A stretch of 38,096 nt of DNA from Basidiobolus meristosporus CBS 931.73 (GCA_002104905.1 MCFE01000768.1:1-38096); one strand, 5' to 3'. Shown: positions 8,783 to 19,197, counted from the stretch's first letter. The notes: generated from the sequence alone by a model not told the origin. Numbers and translations are program-made.

Positions 8783-9807
8783 ATGTTGCCAAAAAATAGA
8801 GCAAAGTTATCTGGTTTGCAACCAAACCCTACTGCTGTCAGCAGCAGAAGAATGGTTGGATAGCAGCTTACTTATGATATTTAGTGCAACAAGTAGGGCT
8901 ACAACCTAAAAAGGACATGTGGACAGTTTGCCTATAGAAGGTAATATTGTGGACTCCTCAGGCTCTCAGTCAGATAGGCAATTGGGAATCTCTGTGGAGC
9001 CACAAGCTGACCATAATGCCTAGACAGATGAGAATATAGCTAACGCAGTACTTTGAGTTAAAGACCAGCAAGTGGTCATCATAATATCACCACCAGCTGT
9101 AGTAGCAAGTGTTATGTCAACTCATTCCAGAGCATTAATCAGGCAACTATGTGCAGTGGCTGATAGAATAGATGCAACGGCCCCAAGAAATCAGGACAGA
9201 GTCAGATGCAGTATGAGCAGATAATACAGCTAGAATAATCAATATCCTAGGTAGAGAAAGCAGTATATTTACTGCAAAGAAGGAATTGAGTGGCTCAATG
9301 TCACAGCCAAGATTTGAGCCATTTCCCAATATAACAGCTGTGGCACACCACACAGTCTCTGCATCACAACAGCAGTGCCGCAACATAAAGCCCAGAGAAA
9401 AGCCTATCACTGCATTGGAGGGAGAAAGTGCAGTGCTTACACCAAAGCCTAAAGGTCAAAAGACATTGAAGATCTGCAAGTGGTTGATTGTAATGCTGAA
9501 GAGTGAGCTAGTATTTAAGTGGCCTTGAGAAGTCTGGCACACCTACACCTTGAGGCCAGTGTACCATGGCTGTATTAGGAGCTCAAGGCCAAGCTGAATG
9601 TGCTTGTCTTGCTCCATGAGCACTGTCTGGGATTGAAACAAGCAAACAAACTTTGGGCCAGCATTACTGGAGCAGACTGAATCCCATTATAGCCTAGAAG
9701 AATTACCAACATTAAAACAGCGGTTTTTGCAAGAGTTGGAAGCTCAGCCAGCTGAGCCACTCTTTAGCAAGGTTTATGAGTTTGTGGAGAAATGTTACCT
9801 AGAATTA
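8783..9807 (+). pseudogene. ORF2 of the Tnp2 transposon, copy B (broken)
   Basis: It starts at ATG 8783 (MLPKNRAKLSG), the only copy here that keeps this start codon. Stops appear soon after. The conserved block SQVEKAV-type coiled-coil region lies at 9200-9290, followed by a stretch that copy C reads as MPQPRIAPFPNVTAEEHHRV. After the FWASI-type segment at about 9660 it jumps to the EELPT...QELEAQPAE segment, deleting about 600 bp of the middle. LTR-D interrupts it at 9808. The function is unknown and no known domain is recognised. Confidence 0.6.
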
Positions 9808-10893
9808 TGAATTGTCTGGGGCTTCTTCTACAATGTAAAGGCTAATCAATAACATACAACAACCTCCAGTATGCTTATACGGCAATATTTTATTGCAAGC
9901 TTGATACACCATTAGAAGATACAACTCTTACAATATCCTTAATCTTAGCTCAACATATACAGTAGGCAGTTTTCTCACTTCTACAGCAGCATTTGGACCT
10001 TTTGTTGACTATTGTGCTTATTTAATCTTATTGTAAGTTTTCCTTATTGGGAAGTCCCTTTTCATCCTGATACATATCTTCCTTGTTTGGAAATGCTGGC
10101 TCCACCTTGATCTATGGGTGTTTCAAAGTGGTCTCTAAAGGAGCTTTCCACCAATGGAGTGCCTACAAGGTCTCTTAAATGGGTCTGTGAAGGAGACTTT
10201 TGACCACATAGGAGACTGGCAGGGTGTCCTTAAAGAATGTACACTCTTAGAGGGCTTCCATAATCTGGTTGGTTAGCTTGGCAGACTTAACTATGATAGT
10301 GTGATACTCAAACATGGATACTCAACAGCACAAGTGATTCAGGGGAAGTCTCAAAAACTTTGTTCTTGTAATTCCATTGTAGAGACTGCAGAGTTTGGTT
10401 CTCACTTTATTCCCCTGCTAAGAGAGTTAATATATCCAATTTCAAAGGTGTCAAAGCTTTTGGGCAATTGCTCATGCAATATATACGATAAAAAGCTATC
10501 AAATTAGAGTCTTGCTGATCAACCATTAGCACAGCACCTGTCAAAATGCATATGATTTGACAAGCATGACCAAAAATTACTGGTAAGCAAAATCATCAAG
10601 GCAATCTACCAAAAGAGCGCTAGTTTATTTCTTTATTTGTCTCCATTGATCAAAACTCTTCAGGTACTGCCTCATATGAGCTGTAACTTGAAGCATGTAT
10701 AGGTCACTATGTGATTGATAGAAAAATAATTCTCTCAGATGAGTTGATATTCAGAGTTGTGAGCATTTATCATTCAGAGTGATAGATTTTTGAGCTTTCA
10801 TTTGTATGATGCAATAGCAAAAGGCAAAATAAAGAAAATAATGCAATACTGGTCCTGAGGTATTGTAGAAATGGAAAACTCTCTACCATCACA
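9808..10893. repeat. LTR-D-like long repeat, copy 1 (about 1.1 kb)
   Basis: It is homologous end to end with 28268-29475. Shared blocks include GGGGCTT(C/G)TTCTACAATGTA near the left end and GCAAAATAAAGAAA near the right end. It has TG...CA ends but no convincing target duplication; both copies are preceded by ATTA. No coding sequence is visible. It could be a solo LTR or another kind of repeat, and the exact borders are uncertain. Confidence 0.55.
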
Positions 10894-10999
10894 AGTCTCC
10901 CCTAGCTTTGATAAATATTGCCCTCATTGTTACTCCTGACATAGAGCTTCTTGAAAATATTACCAGGTTGTGCAAGTGCAATTGATGTACATCTAAGCT

Positions 11000-11890
11000 T
11001 TGCTGGTTATAATGTCTATTTTTACTTTAATATTTGATCTTGTAAGAACCATGCCATTGCATATGCAGCTTGGATGCCTTGTTACTTTAGTTTTTGCGCT
11101 TGTTGTTGTTATTGCTTTGATGAAAGGATATAATGCTTTGACCATTGGAAATAATATTGGATCCATCACAGCAAATATTCTTGGTACTTTCTGTTTGGGT
11201 TTGCTTTTGAAACCTTTAGTAATTGTTCATAGAAGCTCAAGAACTTATTCTTGTATTATGCTTTTTATTTCACTCTTAACATCTTGATTATTTTTACAAA
11301 TACTGTTAATCAAGTGTTAGGTTAGCTTCTTAAAATACTTGTTGTTATGTACATTATTACCATGGCTAAATGTATTTACAAAGGACTGCTTGATTCCCCA
11401 GAGGATTCTGACAGTTAAAGCAACTCTGTCAGCAATTCTGATCATGGTTCCAGTAACAGCTTGAATGTGCAACAACCAAAAAAAATTATATATGTGTATT
11501 AACCATTTTATTTGGGCCTGTTTTAGCCACTTTATGTGGTTGGCTTATTGTTAAATCTTCTGTCTATTTTGCTAAACTTTTTGGTATTTCTGATATAGTT
11601 ACTGGATTAATAATTATCTCTATTGGGACAACTCTCCCCAATTTAAGAGTAAGTATCAAGGCCGCTTTATAAGGTCATGGAGGAATTCTAACCGCAAATA
11701 CAGTTAGCAGTAATATATTTCTTATTACTTTTGTTTCAGGAGTTTCTGCAGTTACACAACCAATTACAGTATATGATAAACTCTTTATTTTGACACTCCT
11801 ATTATGTTGGGTAGTTCAGCTATCTTTTGCCTGATTATTTTATGTGGTAATTGCCATAGATGGATGGGATGCAATATGGTATTATTAAAT
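11000..11890 (+). pseudogene. Decayed Ca2+/cation exchanger (CaCA family)
   Basis: Two pieces match the duplicated alpha-repeats of sodium/calcium exchangers. At 11000-11287 a hydrophobic frame contains ALMKGYNALTIGNNIGS, then ITANILGTFCLGLLL. At 11502-11890 another frame reads GISDIVTGLIIISIGTTLPN, then a stop in place of a residue, then GHGGILTANTVSSNIFLITF and more membrane segments. Between them is an acidic, serine-rich loop (DSPEDSDS near 11400). The canonical GTSLPE Glu is Asn here. Stops near 11287, 11420, 11670 and 11830 and at least one frame change kill it. The family exchanges Ca2+ for other cations across membranes. It is the only host-type gene recognised; introns cannot explain the in-frame stops inside the alpha-repeat. 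Confidence 0.65.
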
Positions 11891-12230
11891 CTTCTATACA
11901 TACCGTTCCAATATTATTTGGTGGCTTTGTAATTTTTTATCTACCTATTTTGTTATGATAAGTGGATTATTTACAAACATATTTTTCCCAATATCAAACT
12001 GTTTTAAAAAGCTAATATCCACTCAGCTTCTTATGGGGATATTGTTTTTGGCATTTTAGAGTGCTAAATTTTCTTTGCTGGCCCCCCTGAATTTCTTCCA
12101 GTTTTTGGTTGCAATCTTTTGCAGAGAGCTTGCCTGATTGATCTGTTGTACTTTGGCTAAAAGTATTGTTGGTATTGTCATGAGTGGTCCCCATGCAAGG
12201 GTAAATTAATATATAACATACATCCATTGG
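11891..12230. other. No recognisable feature
   Basis: This AT-rich sequence lies between the exchanger remnant and the first transposon terminal repeat. A minus-strand open frame (12012-12383) crosses from here into repeat sequence and looks fortuitous. I see no RNA gene or other signal. Confidence 0.4.
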
Positions 12231-12453
12231 CCATATGAAAGTAATGTTGATGTTCCCATCCAAATGCTGTTGTAAGCCTTGAATCCCATGACTAAGAGGT
12301 AGTGACACCATTAGGACACCAGCAAAAACTGGAAAAGAAATTGCACCTCTTATCCCATAAAAAAACTTACATATTTTCATCACAATAGTCCCTCAGATGC
12401 GTTTGATAGGTTCTCTGCCATTTCTCTCACTTTCAGATCCCATACACTGAATG
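12231..12453 (-). repeat. Terminal region of Tnp2 transposon copy F
   Basis: In the minus direction it carries GGCAGAGAACCTATC, ACTACCTCTTAGTCATGGGA and GATGGGAACATC, and ends TTTCATATGG at 12231. It aligns with the right end of copy C (27310-27499). It is cut by copy D, whose own terminus CCCTATGAAAA is at 12454-12464. Confidence 0.5.
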
Positions 12454-12556
12454 CCCTATGAAAATGATTGTAATGATCCCATCAAAAGGCTGTCACAGAT
12501 TTAAAGTTCCATGACTAAAAGGTACTGGTCCCATCAAGACACCATCCAGAGACCAT
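12454..12556 (-). repeat. Right terminus of Tnp2 transposon copy D
   Basis: The plus strand reads CCCTATGAAAATGATTG, then GATCCCATCAAAAGGC. This is the inverted terminal sequence seen at both ends of copy C (20727 and 27499). Gypsy-B inserted into it at 12557, so this is the far end of the transposon whose ORF2 and transposase lie at 31657-34192. Confidence 0.55.
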
Positions 12557-13466
12557 TGTGGTGGTGTATAGGTCCAAGGGAGAGAGAAACTCAACACTTA
12601 TCAAGTGTTTTGTGCATGGGGTGTTCACTGGGTGCAATAACCTCTAGCAAAAGCTTGCTAGGAATACTTGGGTTCTGTCTCTAATCTAATGTGATGGGAA
12701 ATAAAGCCACAAGGTTGTCAAGGGAAAACTATTGAGCTATAATCCCCAACTTAGTTGGTGTCTTAACAAAAGTATGTGCAGGGTTCAGTGTCCTTTGAGA
12801 TGACAATGTACTAGAGCTTCCAAAGTCAATACAATTGTACACTCCACCAGCAGGTGCTTGATAACAATGCAGCTGTGGTCAATAGTTACAAAGACAGAAA
12901 AGCATCTTTGCCTGTACAAGAACAAATTTGGGAAAGAGTCAAATATAATAAAAGATATCTACTCTGAGTATTCCTCACAAGTAGAGCCTCCAATGTCAGT
13001 TGGATGTCAGCACGGTTTCCTGGGAGTGACCTGTGGTCTGGGGTTGGAAGTTCAGGTAGCAGCAGGTAGCAGTGATCACACTAGTCAACAAGTTATTATA
13101 TTGATAAAAGGGATGATGATTCATTGTTGAGAGATAGCCTCTCTTATATACTTTTCTTACTGGCTGGGTGACTACTAATCATGGTGTTCCAGAAGGTTCC
13201 AGATATCAATAGAAATCTTAATGACATCAGAATGACCTCAGAATGCTCTAAGTAGGTGCCAGAAGGTTCTAAGAAGCACAGCTCATCCAAACAATCAGGA
13301 ATCAATACTCAGAAACCTGTGTAACATAGGGATACCATATATGGTATGGAAATGGTAGGGATGGTGACATGGGTTGATCATGTGGCATGGGCACTGGTGC
13401 AGGTACTTGCCTAATATAGAAGCACCTATAGCTAGTAATCTTACATATAGTGAGGGGTAACTTATG
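12557..13466 (-). repeat. Gypsy-B 3' LTR (LTR-B, lacks about first 150 bp)
   Basis: It begins (plus strand) TGTGGTGGTG and matches 1895-2815. It fuses to integrase coding sequence at about 13466, where the full LTR-B continues for about 150 bp more. A deletion therefore removed the integrase C-terminus and the LTR start. TTATATA (13144-13150, minus-strand TATA box) and the triple heat-shock-like motif TTCCAGAAGGTTC (13187-13199) are kept. Confidence 0.65.
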
Positions 13467-14511
13467 CCATAAGGTATTTTTTTGCTGTGGCCACAGGGTT
13501 GCATTATTCTTACAGGTCTTGATAAGAGAGTTTACCAGTGGTCCATGTCCTCTCTCTACCATTTCATTGGCTTGAGGATGGTAAGCTGTAGTAAAAGCAA
13601 TGTGTATCTTATACTTTGAGCACAACTCCTGGATCATTTGGGATGTCATCACTCCTCTGTCAGCAACAAACTGTTGGATGCAGCCAAATCTGCAGATAAT
13701 GTCTTCAAGTATAAGTCTCCATATGGTATGGCTCTAGTTGTAGGGCAAGGCTCAAGCCTTGGCCCATCCACTAAGGTCATCTCTAGCAGCAATCAGGTAC
13801 TTCTTTGATCCAGCTGTTGGCATGTGGAGAAGGTCAATACCAACCTTTTGCCAAAGACAGATTATGTAAGTAGGATGCAGTGGTTCTTTATAACACTCTG
13901 AGGATCCCTTCTGGCAGGCTGCACATGACTCAACAAAGTGTTGGATATCATAGTACATGTTTTCCCAGTAGTACCTCTGAGCTGTGGAATTGTGGGTGGC
14001 TTCTTGTCCTCTATGTCCTCCTGGTTCTCCTTAGTAGACACATGTCATGATATTGAGTTGCTCTTGTGGGGTAGTGGCTACTCTTCTGGTCATAAGTCCA
14101 GGCTTCACTCTTTTAAAGAGAAGATCAACTTTTAGATAGTAGTGGTGTGCCTTCTTTCTGAGTGTTTTAAACTCCTGAATTTCCATCCAACTAGATTTCT
14201 TGAGTGTCCTGGAATATTCCTTGATCAGGCTCCAGGTAGTTCTCTCTTAGTCTTTGATGGCAATCTGTTGGATCTCTGCATTAATCATATCTTCACAGTG
14301 AGGGTCCAAATCTTCAAATAATTGGGTCCCTTCCTAGACAGTACATGAGCCACAATATATGTTTTGTCAGGGATATGTCAGACCTCAAAATCAAACATTT
14401 TCAGCCATGCCATGCATCAGTTTGTTGCATCATCAGGTAGGTCAGACTTGATGATCATTCCTATAAGTGGCTTGGCATCTGTCTCCAGGATGAAATGTGT
14501 CATGTAGAGTT
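13467..14511 (-). pseudogene. Gypsy-B pol: RNase H end and integrase (broken)
   Basis: Next to the Copia-1 insertion, 14400-14511 encodes the end of RNase H (YMTHFILETDAKPL). At 13752-13958 the frame has the integrase zinc-binding half, CAACQKGSSECYKEP, and the first core Asp in VGIDLLHMP. At 13470-13652 it continues with YHPQANEMVERGHGPLV, which holds the catalytic Glu. Stops break the stretch between these blocks. The C-terminus is replaced by LTR sequence. Integrase would have joined element DNA to the genome. Confidence 0.7.
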
Positions 14512-14880
14512 TGTTGCAATTTAAGAAGTGATTTGGATATAAGGAACTTATCAAGAAATAGTGATAATAGTTGAACTGTTGTTTATTCATAAAGAAGCTC
14601 AGTATTTATACCTTTGTAGAAGTAATACAGCTGCAACACTAAGTAGGGAGGGTTTCTCAATATTCAGGAGCATTCTGTAACAGTTTCAGGGTTAGTACAT
14701 AATGTTTGGTAATAGTGCTAATTTGATCCTGACTATAGGGGAATAATCATAAGATCATATATCTGGAGAAAGTGGCGAAGTAAAGGCAGTAAATGAGTCC
14801 TACAGTGACTAAGACTAGCCTAGAATTGTTAAGTAAATTTTTAGCTGCTGAATGATACCAAATAGTCCAATATTTCAACA
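14512..14880 (-). repeat. Copia-1 3' LTR (369 bp)
   Basis: Plus-strand ends are TGTTGCAATT...TATTTCAACA, an imperfect inverted pair TGTTG/CAACA. The sequence matches 18829-19197 base for base by eye. The polyprotein stop codon TGA (14875-14877) lies inside it. Confidence 0.95.
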
Positions 14881-17800
14881 CTCCCCCTCAACTAAATAAT
14901 TTCTTAATCCCAATTTCTCTCTAAGGATCTCAAACTGTGGCCTAGCTAGTGGTTTTGTCAATATGTCTGCCACCATTTTGTCAGTTGGGCAGTAAACCAG
15001 CTCTACTAAGTTATTTTCTACAGCTTCCCTCACAAAGTGATGCTGTATATCAATGTGCTTAGTTCTGGCATGATTAGTAGGATTTCTAGCTAATGAAATA
15101 CAACTTTGATTATCCTTGTAAATACATGTTGGTTCACCTGAATTAAAACCTAAGTCTTTGAATAATTTTTGTAGCCATATAGCCTCCTTAGTTGCTTGAC
15201 ATGCAGCCATATATTCGGCTTCAGTTGTAGATAGTGCCACAGTTGGTTGTTTCTTGCAATTCCAAGTAATAGCTGCACCAGCATAAAGAAATACATAGCC
15301 TGTGGTAGAGCGTCTGTCAATCAGATCTCTACCCCAATCTGAATCACTATAACCATCAAATTTTCGCCTATTAGCTGCTCCAGAGTATTCCAGTACCATA
15401 TTTATGGTACCTTGTAGATATCTGAAAATCCGCTTAACTGCTGCAATTTGATCTGATCCATAATTCTGCATGAATTGACTGACTATTCCAACTGCTACTG
15501 CAATATCTGGACGTGTAGACACCATCAAGTACATTAGGCTACCGACCATTGATTGATAGGGAAAGTTTTGGTCCATATTTGAGCCGTTTTCATCCATAAC
15601 TGGCTGAGATTTGCTTAATTTCAGGTTATTGTCCATAGGGGTTGCTGCAGGTTTGCAATTTTCCATTTTGAAGCGTCTAAGAATGTCCCTGATGTACTTA
15701 GACTGATTCAGCACAATTTTCTGCGTAGGTATGTCAAATTTGACCTCAATTCCAAGAAAATAGCTCAATTTTCCAAGATCTTTCATCTCAAACTTGCTGA
15801 AGAGATCTGATTTCGTCTGTTTAAGTGCCTCTTGATCACTTGTAGCTATAATTAGGTCGTCCACATAAAGAACTAGGATGATCACACCCTTTTTGAGCTG
15901 TTTCACATATATACTGTGATCTGCAGTGCTACGAGAGAACCCAATTTCCTCTAGATATGTGTCAATCTTGTTATACCATGCTCTGGGTGCCTGCTTAAGC
16001 CCATACAACGATTTTCTAAGTTTGCACACCTTATGGGGGCTTTTTGGATCGGTAAAACCTTCTGGTTGCTCCATATATATAGTTTCTTGCAAATCCCCAT
16101 TTAGAAAGGCTGTTTTGACGTCCATTTGGTGTAGATCTAGACTGTGTACAGCTGCCAGGGCTAGAACTGTCCTAATAGAGTTAAACTTGGCAACCGGAGC
16201 AAATGTTTCCTTAAAGTCTAGTCCCTGGATCTGGGAATAGCCTTTAGCTACCAATCTAGCCTTGTACTTATCAACGGCACCATTTGAGGTTATCTTGATC
16301 TTATAGACCCATCTACATCCTATTGGCTTTCTCCCATTTGGTAAATCTACCAGTTCCCACGTTTTTGCCTTGATCAGTGATTGGTACTCCTCCTGCATGG
16401 CTTGTTGCCACTTAGTAGCATCTGGACCTTGCATTGCCTGTTCCAGATTCTGAGGTTCGGCACATAAGGCAAGATAAGCTTCTTCATGATCATTGGATGT
16501 CTGCCACCAGGATCCAGGGGCATTTCTTATTCTGGTAGATCTCCTAACTGGGATAATCTGTTCTGATCTGGAACTGGTAGAAGTATCTTCCATCTCTGGC
16601 TGGATTTGGTACGTATCTTCTTCATTTGTGTTGATTGCATCATCAGGCAGCTGGCCAATGATTTCTGTGGCTTTCTGATCTGAATTCTCCTCAAATACAA
16701 CATCCCTGCTCTTGATCAGCTTCTGAATTTCGCCATCATACACTCTATACCCTTTAGTACCTTCACAATACCCAAGAAAGATCCCTTTTCTACTCTTTGG
16801 TTCCAACTTTGAGCGTTTTTTGTCAGGGATGTGATAAAAAACATCACTGCCAAAGATCCTGAGGTGCTGGAGATCTGGTTTTTTGCCTGTATATGCTTCA
16901 AAGGGTGTAGAATCACGTAGTGCTGTTGTTGGGCATCTGTTCTTGATGTATACAGCGGTAGCAACAGATTCAGCCCAAAACTTGTAGTCCATTCCCTTAT
17001 CATGTAGCATAGATCTTCCCATCTCTACTATTGTTCTGTTTGCACGTTCTGCTACTCCATTTTGCTGTGGAGTATGAGGAACTGTGGTCTGTTGAAGTAT
17101 ACCAGTAGACAAGCAGTATTTTGCAAACTCCTTTGAGCAGTATTCTCCTCCATTGTCACTTCGTAGTACCTTCAATTTACACCCAGTTTGTGTTTCTGCC
17201 ATGTTCTTGAAGTGCTTAAACGTCTCTAAAGCTTCATCCTTTGTTTTGAGGAAGTACACCCATGTATATCTTGTCTTGTCATCAATAAACGTCATAAAGT
17301 ATCTCTTGGCTCCAAAGGACAGTGTTCTCATGGGGCCACATATGTCTGAGTGTACAATAGCCAATATTTCGGTGGTATTGATGCCTTCTGAGCTCTTGAA
17401 ACGTTGCCTAGCTTGTTTGCCATATGAACATCCTTTACAAACATTCAATTTGATCGGAATTGAGTATTTTAGGCCCAAAACAAGCTGATTTTTCACCAAT
17501 TGGCTCATTTTCTGTTCCCCTATGTGTCCTAGCCTCCTATGCCACGTCTCCCAGTTGGTTTCATCGGTTTCAGCAATGTTGACATACTCAGGTACAATGA
17601 TCTTGCATTGTAACTTGTATATATTGTGATCTCTGATTCCCGAAGCTAATTTTTGTCCATTTTCACTCAATATTGAGCAGCTCAGCTTAGTAAAAACGAA
17701 TTTCAGTCCCTGAGTAGTTGCTTTACTGACTGAGAGTAGGTTCTTAGCTATTCCAGGTACATAGAGTACGTCAGTCAGTTTTGCTGTTGTTGCCCCTGAG

Positions 17801-18792
17801 TTATCACTCATATTTAGTTGTATGGACCCACTGGCGGTAGCTTCCAATGCAGAGTTATCTCCCAGATAAACCTTTCTTACGGGAATAGTCTTTAAGTTGC
17901 TGAACCAATCCTTTATACCACAAATATGCTGTGATGCTCCAGAGTCAATATACCATTCATTACTTCGGTTACTTGCACTCTCTTGTACAGTGACAAATAG
18001 CTGTTCATCAGTAGTTATATGGTTTGCCTGCTCTAGTTTCTGTTTTTCGTCTGCTTGTTTCTTCTTGCATTCTCTTGCCCAGTGTCCTGGCTTCTTACAG
18101 TAGTTACAGCAGCCAGGTTTTCTTCGGTTTTGTTGCTTTCCCTTCTTTTCTGTATGCCTTTCTGAACTGAATAAAGCATTATCTTCAATTTTCTCTGCTT
18201 GGTCATTACGTCTGAGTTCTTCATGGAGAAGTCTTCCTTTGACATAGTCTAAAGTCAAGTTGTCTTCTCTGCTTTCAAAAGAAAGTATGAGTGGCTCATA
18301 CTCGTCTGGTAGGCTGCAAAGCAGACAGAGTATCTTTTCTTCATCATCTACACCAGCATTAATACTGTAAAGTTCTTCTGCAAGTGTCTCCATTCTGGTA
18401 ATGAGTTGTAGCATGTCATCATCTGGCTTTTTTCTCATGTTGAAGAACTTTCGTTTCAAATAAAGCTTGCTTGATACTGACTTTGCTCTAAAGATCTTCT
18501 CCAAGGATTCCCATGCTGCTTTGGCAGTATTTGAGGCATGGATTTGTCCAATGAAGGAGTCTTGCACATTGATGCATATTGCATTGAAGGCCTTTCTCTC
18601 CTTCTCTTGAAACTTCTCCACATCTTCTGCTGTTCCTTTGGGCTCAACTTCCTTTCCTGTTACTATATTCCAAAGCTTTCTTTCCTCAAGGTGGATCTGC
18701 ATCTTGATTCTCCAAAGTCTGTAGTTCTTCCCATCAAACCTCTCCTTTACAGGGAAGATGTTGGTATTGCTTTGTTTGCTGGTAGAAGTCAT
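14875..18792 (-). CDS. Copia-1 gag-pol polyprotein, 1305 aa, intact
   Basis: A single frame runs from ATG 18792 to TGA 14875. Copia order, with integrase before RT, is clear. The gag polypeptide covers about residues 15-200, with a CCHC knuckle at 229-242 (CNYCKKPGHWAREC). The aspartic protease motif is DSGA at 283-286. The integrase zinc motif is H418, H423, C452, C455, and the DDE core is D483, D546, E582. RT covers about 795-1040 with YVDD at 976-979. RNase H has D1150, E1191 or E1193 and D1227, and the end reads ADILTKPL near 1275. All key residues are present and no stop or shift is seen. The last Cys codon and the stop come from the first bases of the 3' LTR. The length is usual for Copia. 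It would act in cytoplasmic particles, copying RNA to DNA, then integrate it in the nucleus. Confidence 0.97.
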   Translation of the reverse strand: MTSTSKQSNTNIFPVKERFDGKNYRLWRIKMQIHLEERKLWNIVTGKEVEPKGTAEDVEKFQEKERKAFNAICINVQDSFIGQIHASNTAKAAWESLEKIFRAKSVSSKLYLKRKFFNMRKKPDDDMLQLITRMETLAEELYSINAGVDDEEKILCLLCSLPDEYEPLILSFESREDNLTLDYVKGRLLHEELRRNDQAEKIEDNALFSSERHTEKKGKQQNRRKPGCCNYCKKPGHWARECKKKQADEKQKLEQANHITTDEQLFVTVQESASNRSNEWYIDSGASQHICGIKDWFSNLKTIPVRKVYLGDNSALEATASGSIQLNMSDNSGATTAKLTDVLYVPGIAKNLLSVSKATTQGLKFVFTKLSCSILSENGQKLASGIRDHNIYKLQCKIIVPEYVNIAETDETNWETWHRRLGHIGEQKMSQLVKNQLVLGLKYSIPIKLNVCKGCSYGKQARQRFKSSEGINTTEILAIVHSDICGPMRTLSFGAKRYFMTFIDDKTRYTWVYFLKTKDEALETFKHFKNMAETQTGCKLKVLRSDNGGEYCSKEFAKYCLSTGILQQTTVPHTPQQNGVAERANRTIVEMGRSMLHDKGMDYKFWAESVATAVYIKNRCPTTALRDSTPFEAYTGKKPDLQHLRIFGSDVFYHIPDKKRSKLEPKSRKGIFLGYCEGTKGYRVYDGEIQKLIKSRDVVFEENSDQKATEIIGQLPDDAINTNEEDTYQIQPEMEDTSTSSRSEQIIPVRRSTRIRNAPGSWWQTSNDHEEAYLALCAEPQNLEQAMQGPDATKWQQAMQEEYQSLIKAKTWELVDLPNGRKPIGCRWVYKIKITSNGAVDKYKARLVAKGYSQIQGLDFKETFAPVAKFNSIRTVLALAAVHSLDLHQMDVKTAFLNGDLQETIYMEQPEGFTDPKSPHKVCKLRKSLYGLKQAPRAWYNKIDTYLEEIGFSRSTADHSIYVKQLKKGVIILVLYVDDLIIATSDQEALKQTKSDLFSKFEMKDLGKLSYFLGIEVKFDIPTQKIVLNQSKYIRDILRRFKMENCKPAATPMDNNLKLSKSQPVMDENGSNMDQNFPYQSMVGSLMYLMVSTRPDIAVAVGIVSQFMQNYGSDQIAAVKRIFRYLQGTINMVLEYSGAANRRKFDGYSDSDWGRDLIDRRSTTGYVFLYAGAAITWNCKKQPTVALSTTEAEYMAACQATKEAIWLQKLFKDLGFNSGEPTCIYKDNQSCISLARNPTNHARTKHIDIQHHFVREAVENNLVELVYCPTDKMVADILTKPLARPQFEILREKLGLRNYLVEGEC
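14881..14889 (-). other. Copia-1 polypurine tract
   Basis: The minus strand reads GAGGGGGAG directly before the 3' LTR. This is the expected primer for plus-strand DNA synthesis. It is also coding (the EGE of the VEGEC end). Confidence 0.8.
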
Positions 18793-18815
18793 CTTTAGAA
18801 TAGATTAAGGCAATC

Positions 18816-18828
18816 GGGGCTCATAACC
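18816..18828 (-). other. Copia-1 primer-binding site, anticodon-arm type
   Basis: Right after the 5' LTR the minus strand reads GGTTATGAGCCCC. Its complement GGGGCTCATAACC looks like the anticodon arm of an initiator tRNA-Met (CAT anticodon), not a tRNA 3' end. Drosophila copia is known to prime from such a half-tRNA. The same 13 bases follow the Copia-2 LTR at 34542. Confidence 0.75.
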
Positions 18829-19197
18829 TGTTGCAATTTAAGAAGTGATTTGGATATAAGGAACTTATCAAGAAATAGTGATAATAGTTGAACTGTTGTT
18901 TATTCATAAAGAAGCTCAGTATTTATACCTTTGTAGAAGTAATACAGCTGCAACACTAAGTAGGGAGGGTTTCTCAATATTCAGGAGCATTCTGTAACAG
19001 TTTCAGGGTTAGTACATAATGTTTGGTAATAGTGCTAATTTGATCCTGACTATAGGGGAATAATCATAAGATCATATATCTGGAGAAAGTGGCGAAGTAA
19101 AGGCAGTAAATGAGTCCTACAGTGACTAAGACTAGCCTAGAATTGTTAAGTAAATTTTTAGCTGCTGAATGATACCAAATAGTCCAATATTTCAACA
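18829..19197 (-). repeat. Copia-1 5' LTR with TATA box
   Basis: This is the 369-bp twin of 14512-14880. On the minus strand GGTATAAATAC (core 18920-18927) is a good TATA box, followed about 15 bases later by AATAAAC, a possible poly(A) signal. Transcription would run leftward through the polyprotein. Confidence 0.9.

Larger units (their letters stand above)
14512..19197 (-). mobile_element. Copia-1, complete young Ty1/Copia retrotransposon
   Basis: The element is 4686 bp, minus strand. It has two 369-bp LTRs that I read as identical, one open polyprotein frame, a primer-binding site and a polypurine tract. Both flanks are GAGTT (14507-14511 and 19198-19202). Across the insertion the Gypsy-B RNase H coding continues in sense, which confirms the borders. 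Nothing visible prevents activity. It is the newest insertion that can be dated by LTR identity. Confidence 0.95.

Noticed and set aside
9808-10893. Target-site duplication for LTR-D (ATTA on the left)
   Set aside because: ATTA precedes both copies but does not follow either, so it is more likely part of the repeat or chance.
12012-12383. A 123-residue minus-strand open frame with a hydrophobic start
   Set aside because: Its first half is the repeated terminal sequence of the Tnp2 transposon, and the rest resembles nothing I know. I treat it as fortuitous.
13302-13466. Apparent integrase C-terminus (frame with YIRQVPAPVPM)
   Set aside because: The same sequence lies inside the full LTR-B at 1895-2963 and in the deleted solo LTR at 32761. 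It is LTR sequence read through after a deletion.
15926-18798. Several plus-strand open frames opposite the Copia-1 polyprotein
   Set aside because: All are antisense shadows of the intact minus-strand gene and none has a recognisable domain.
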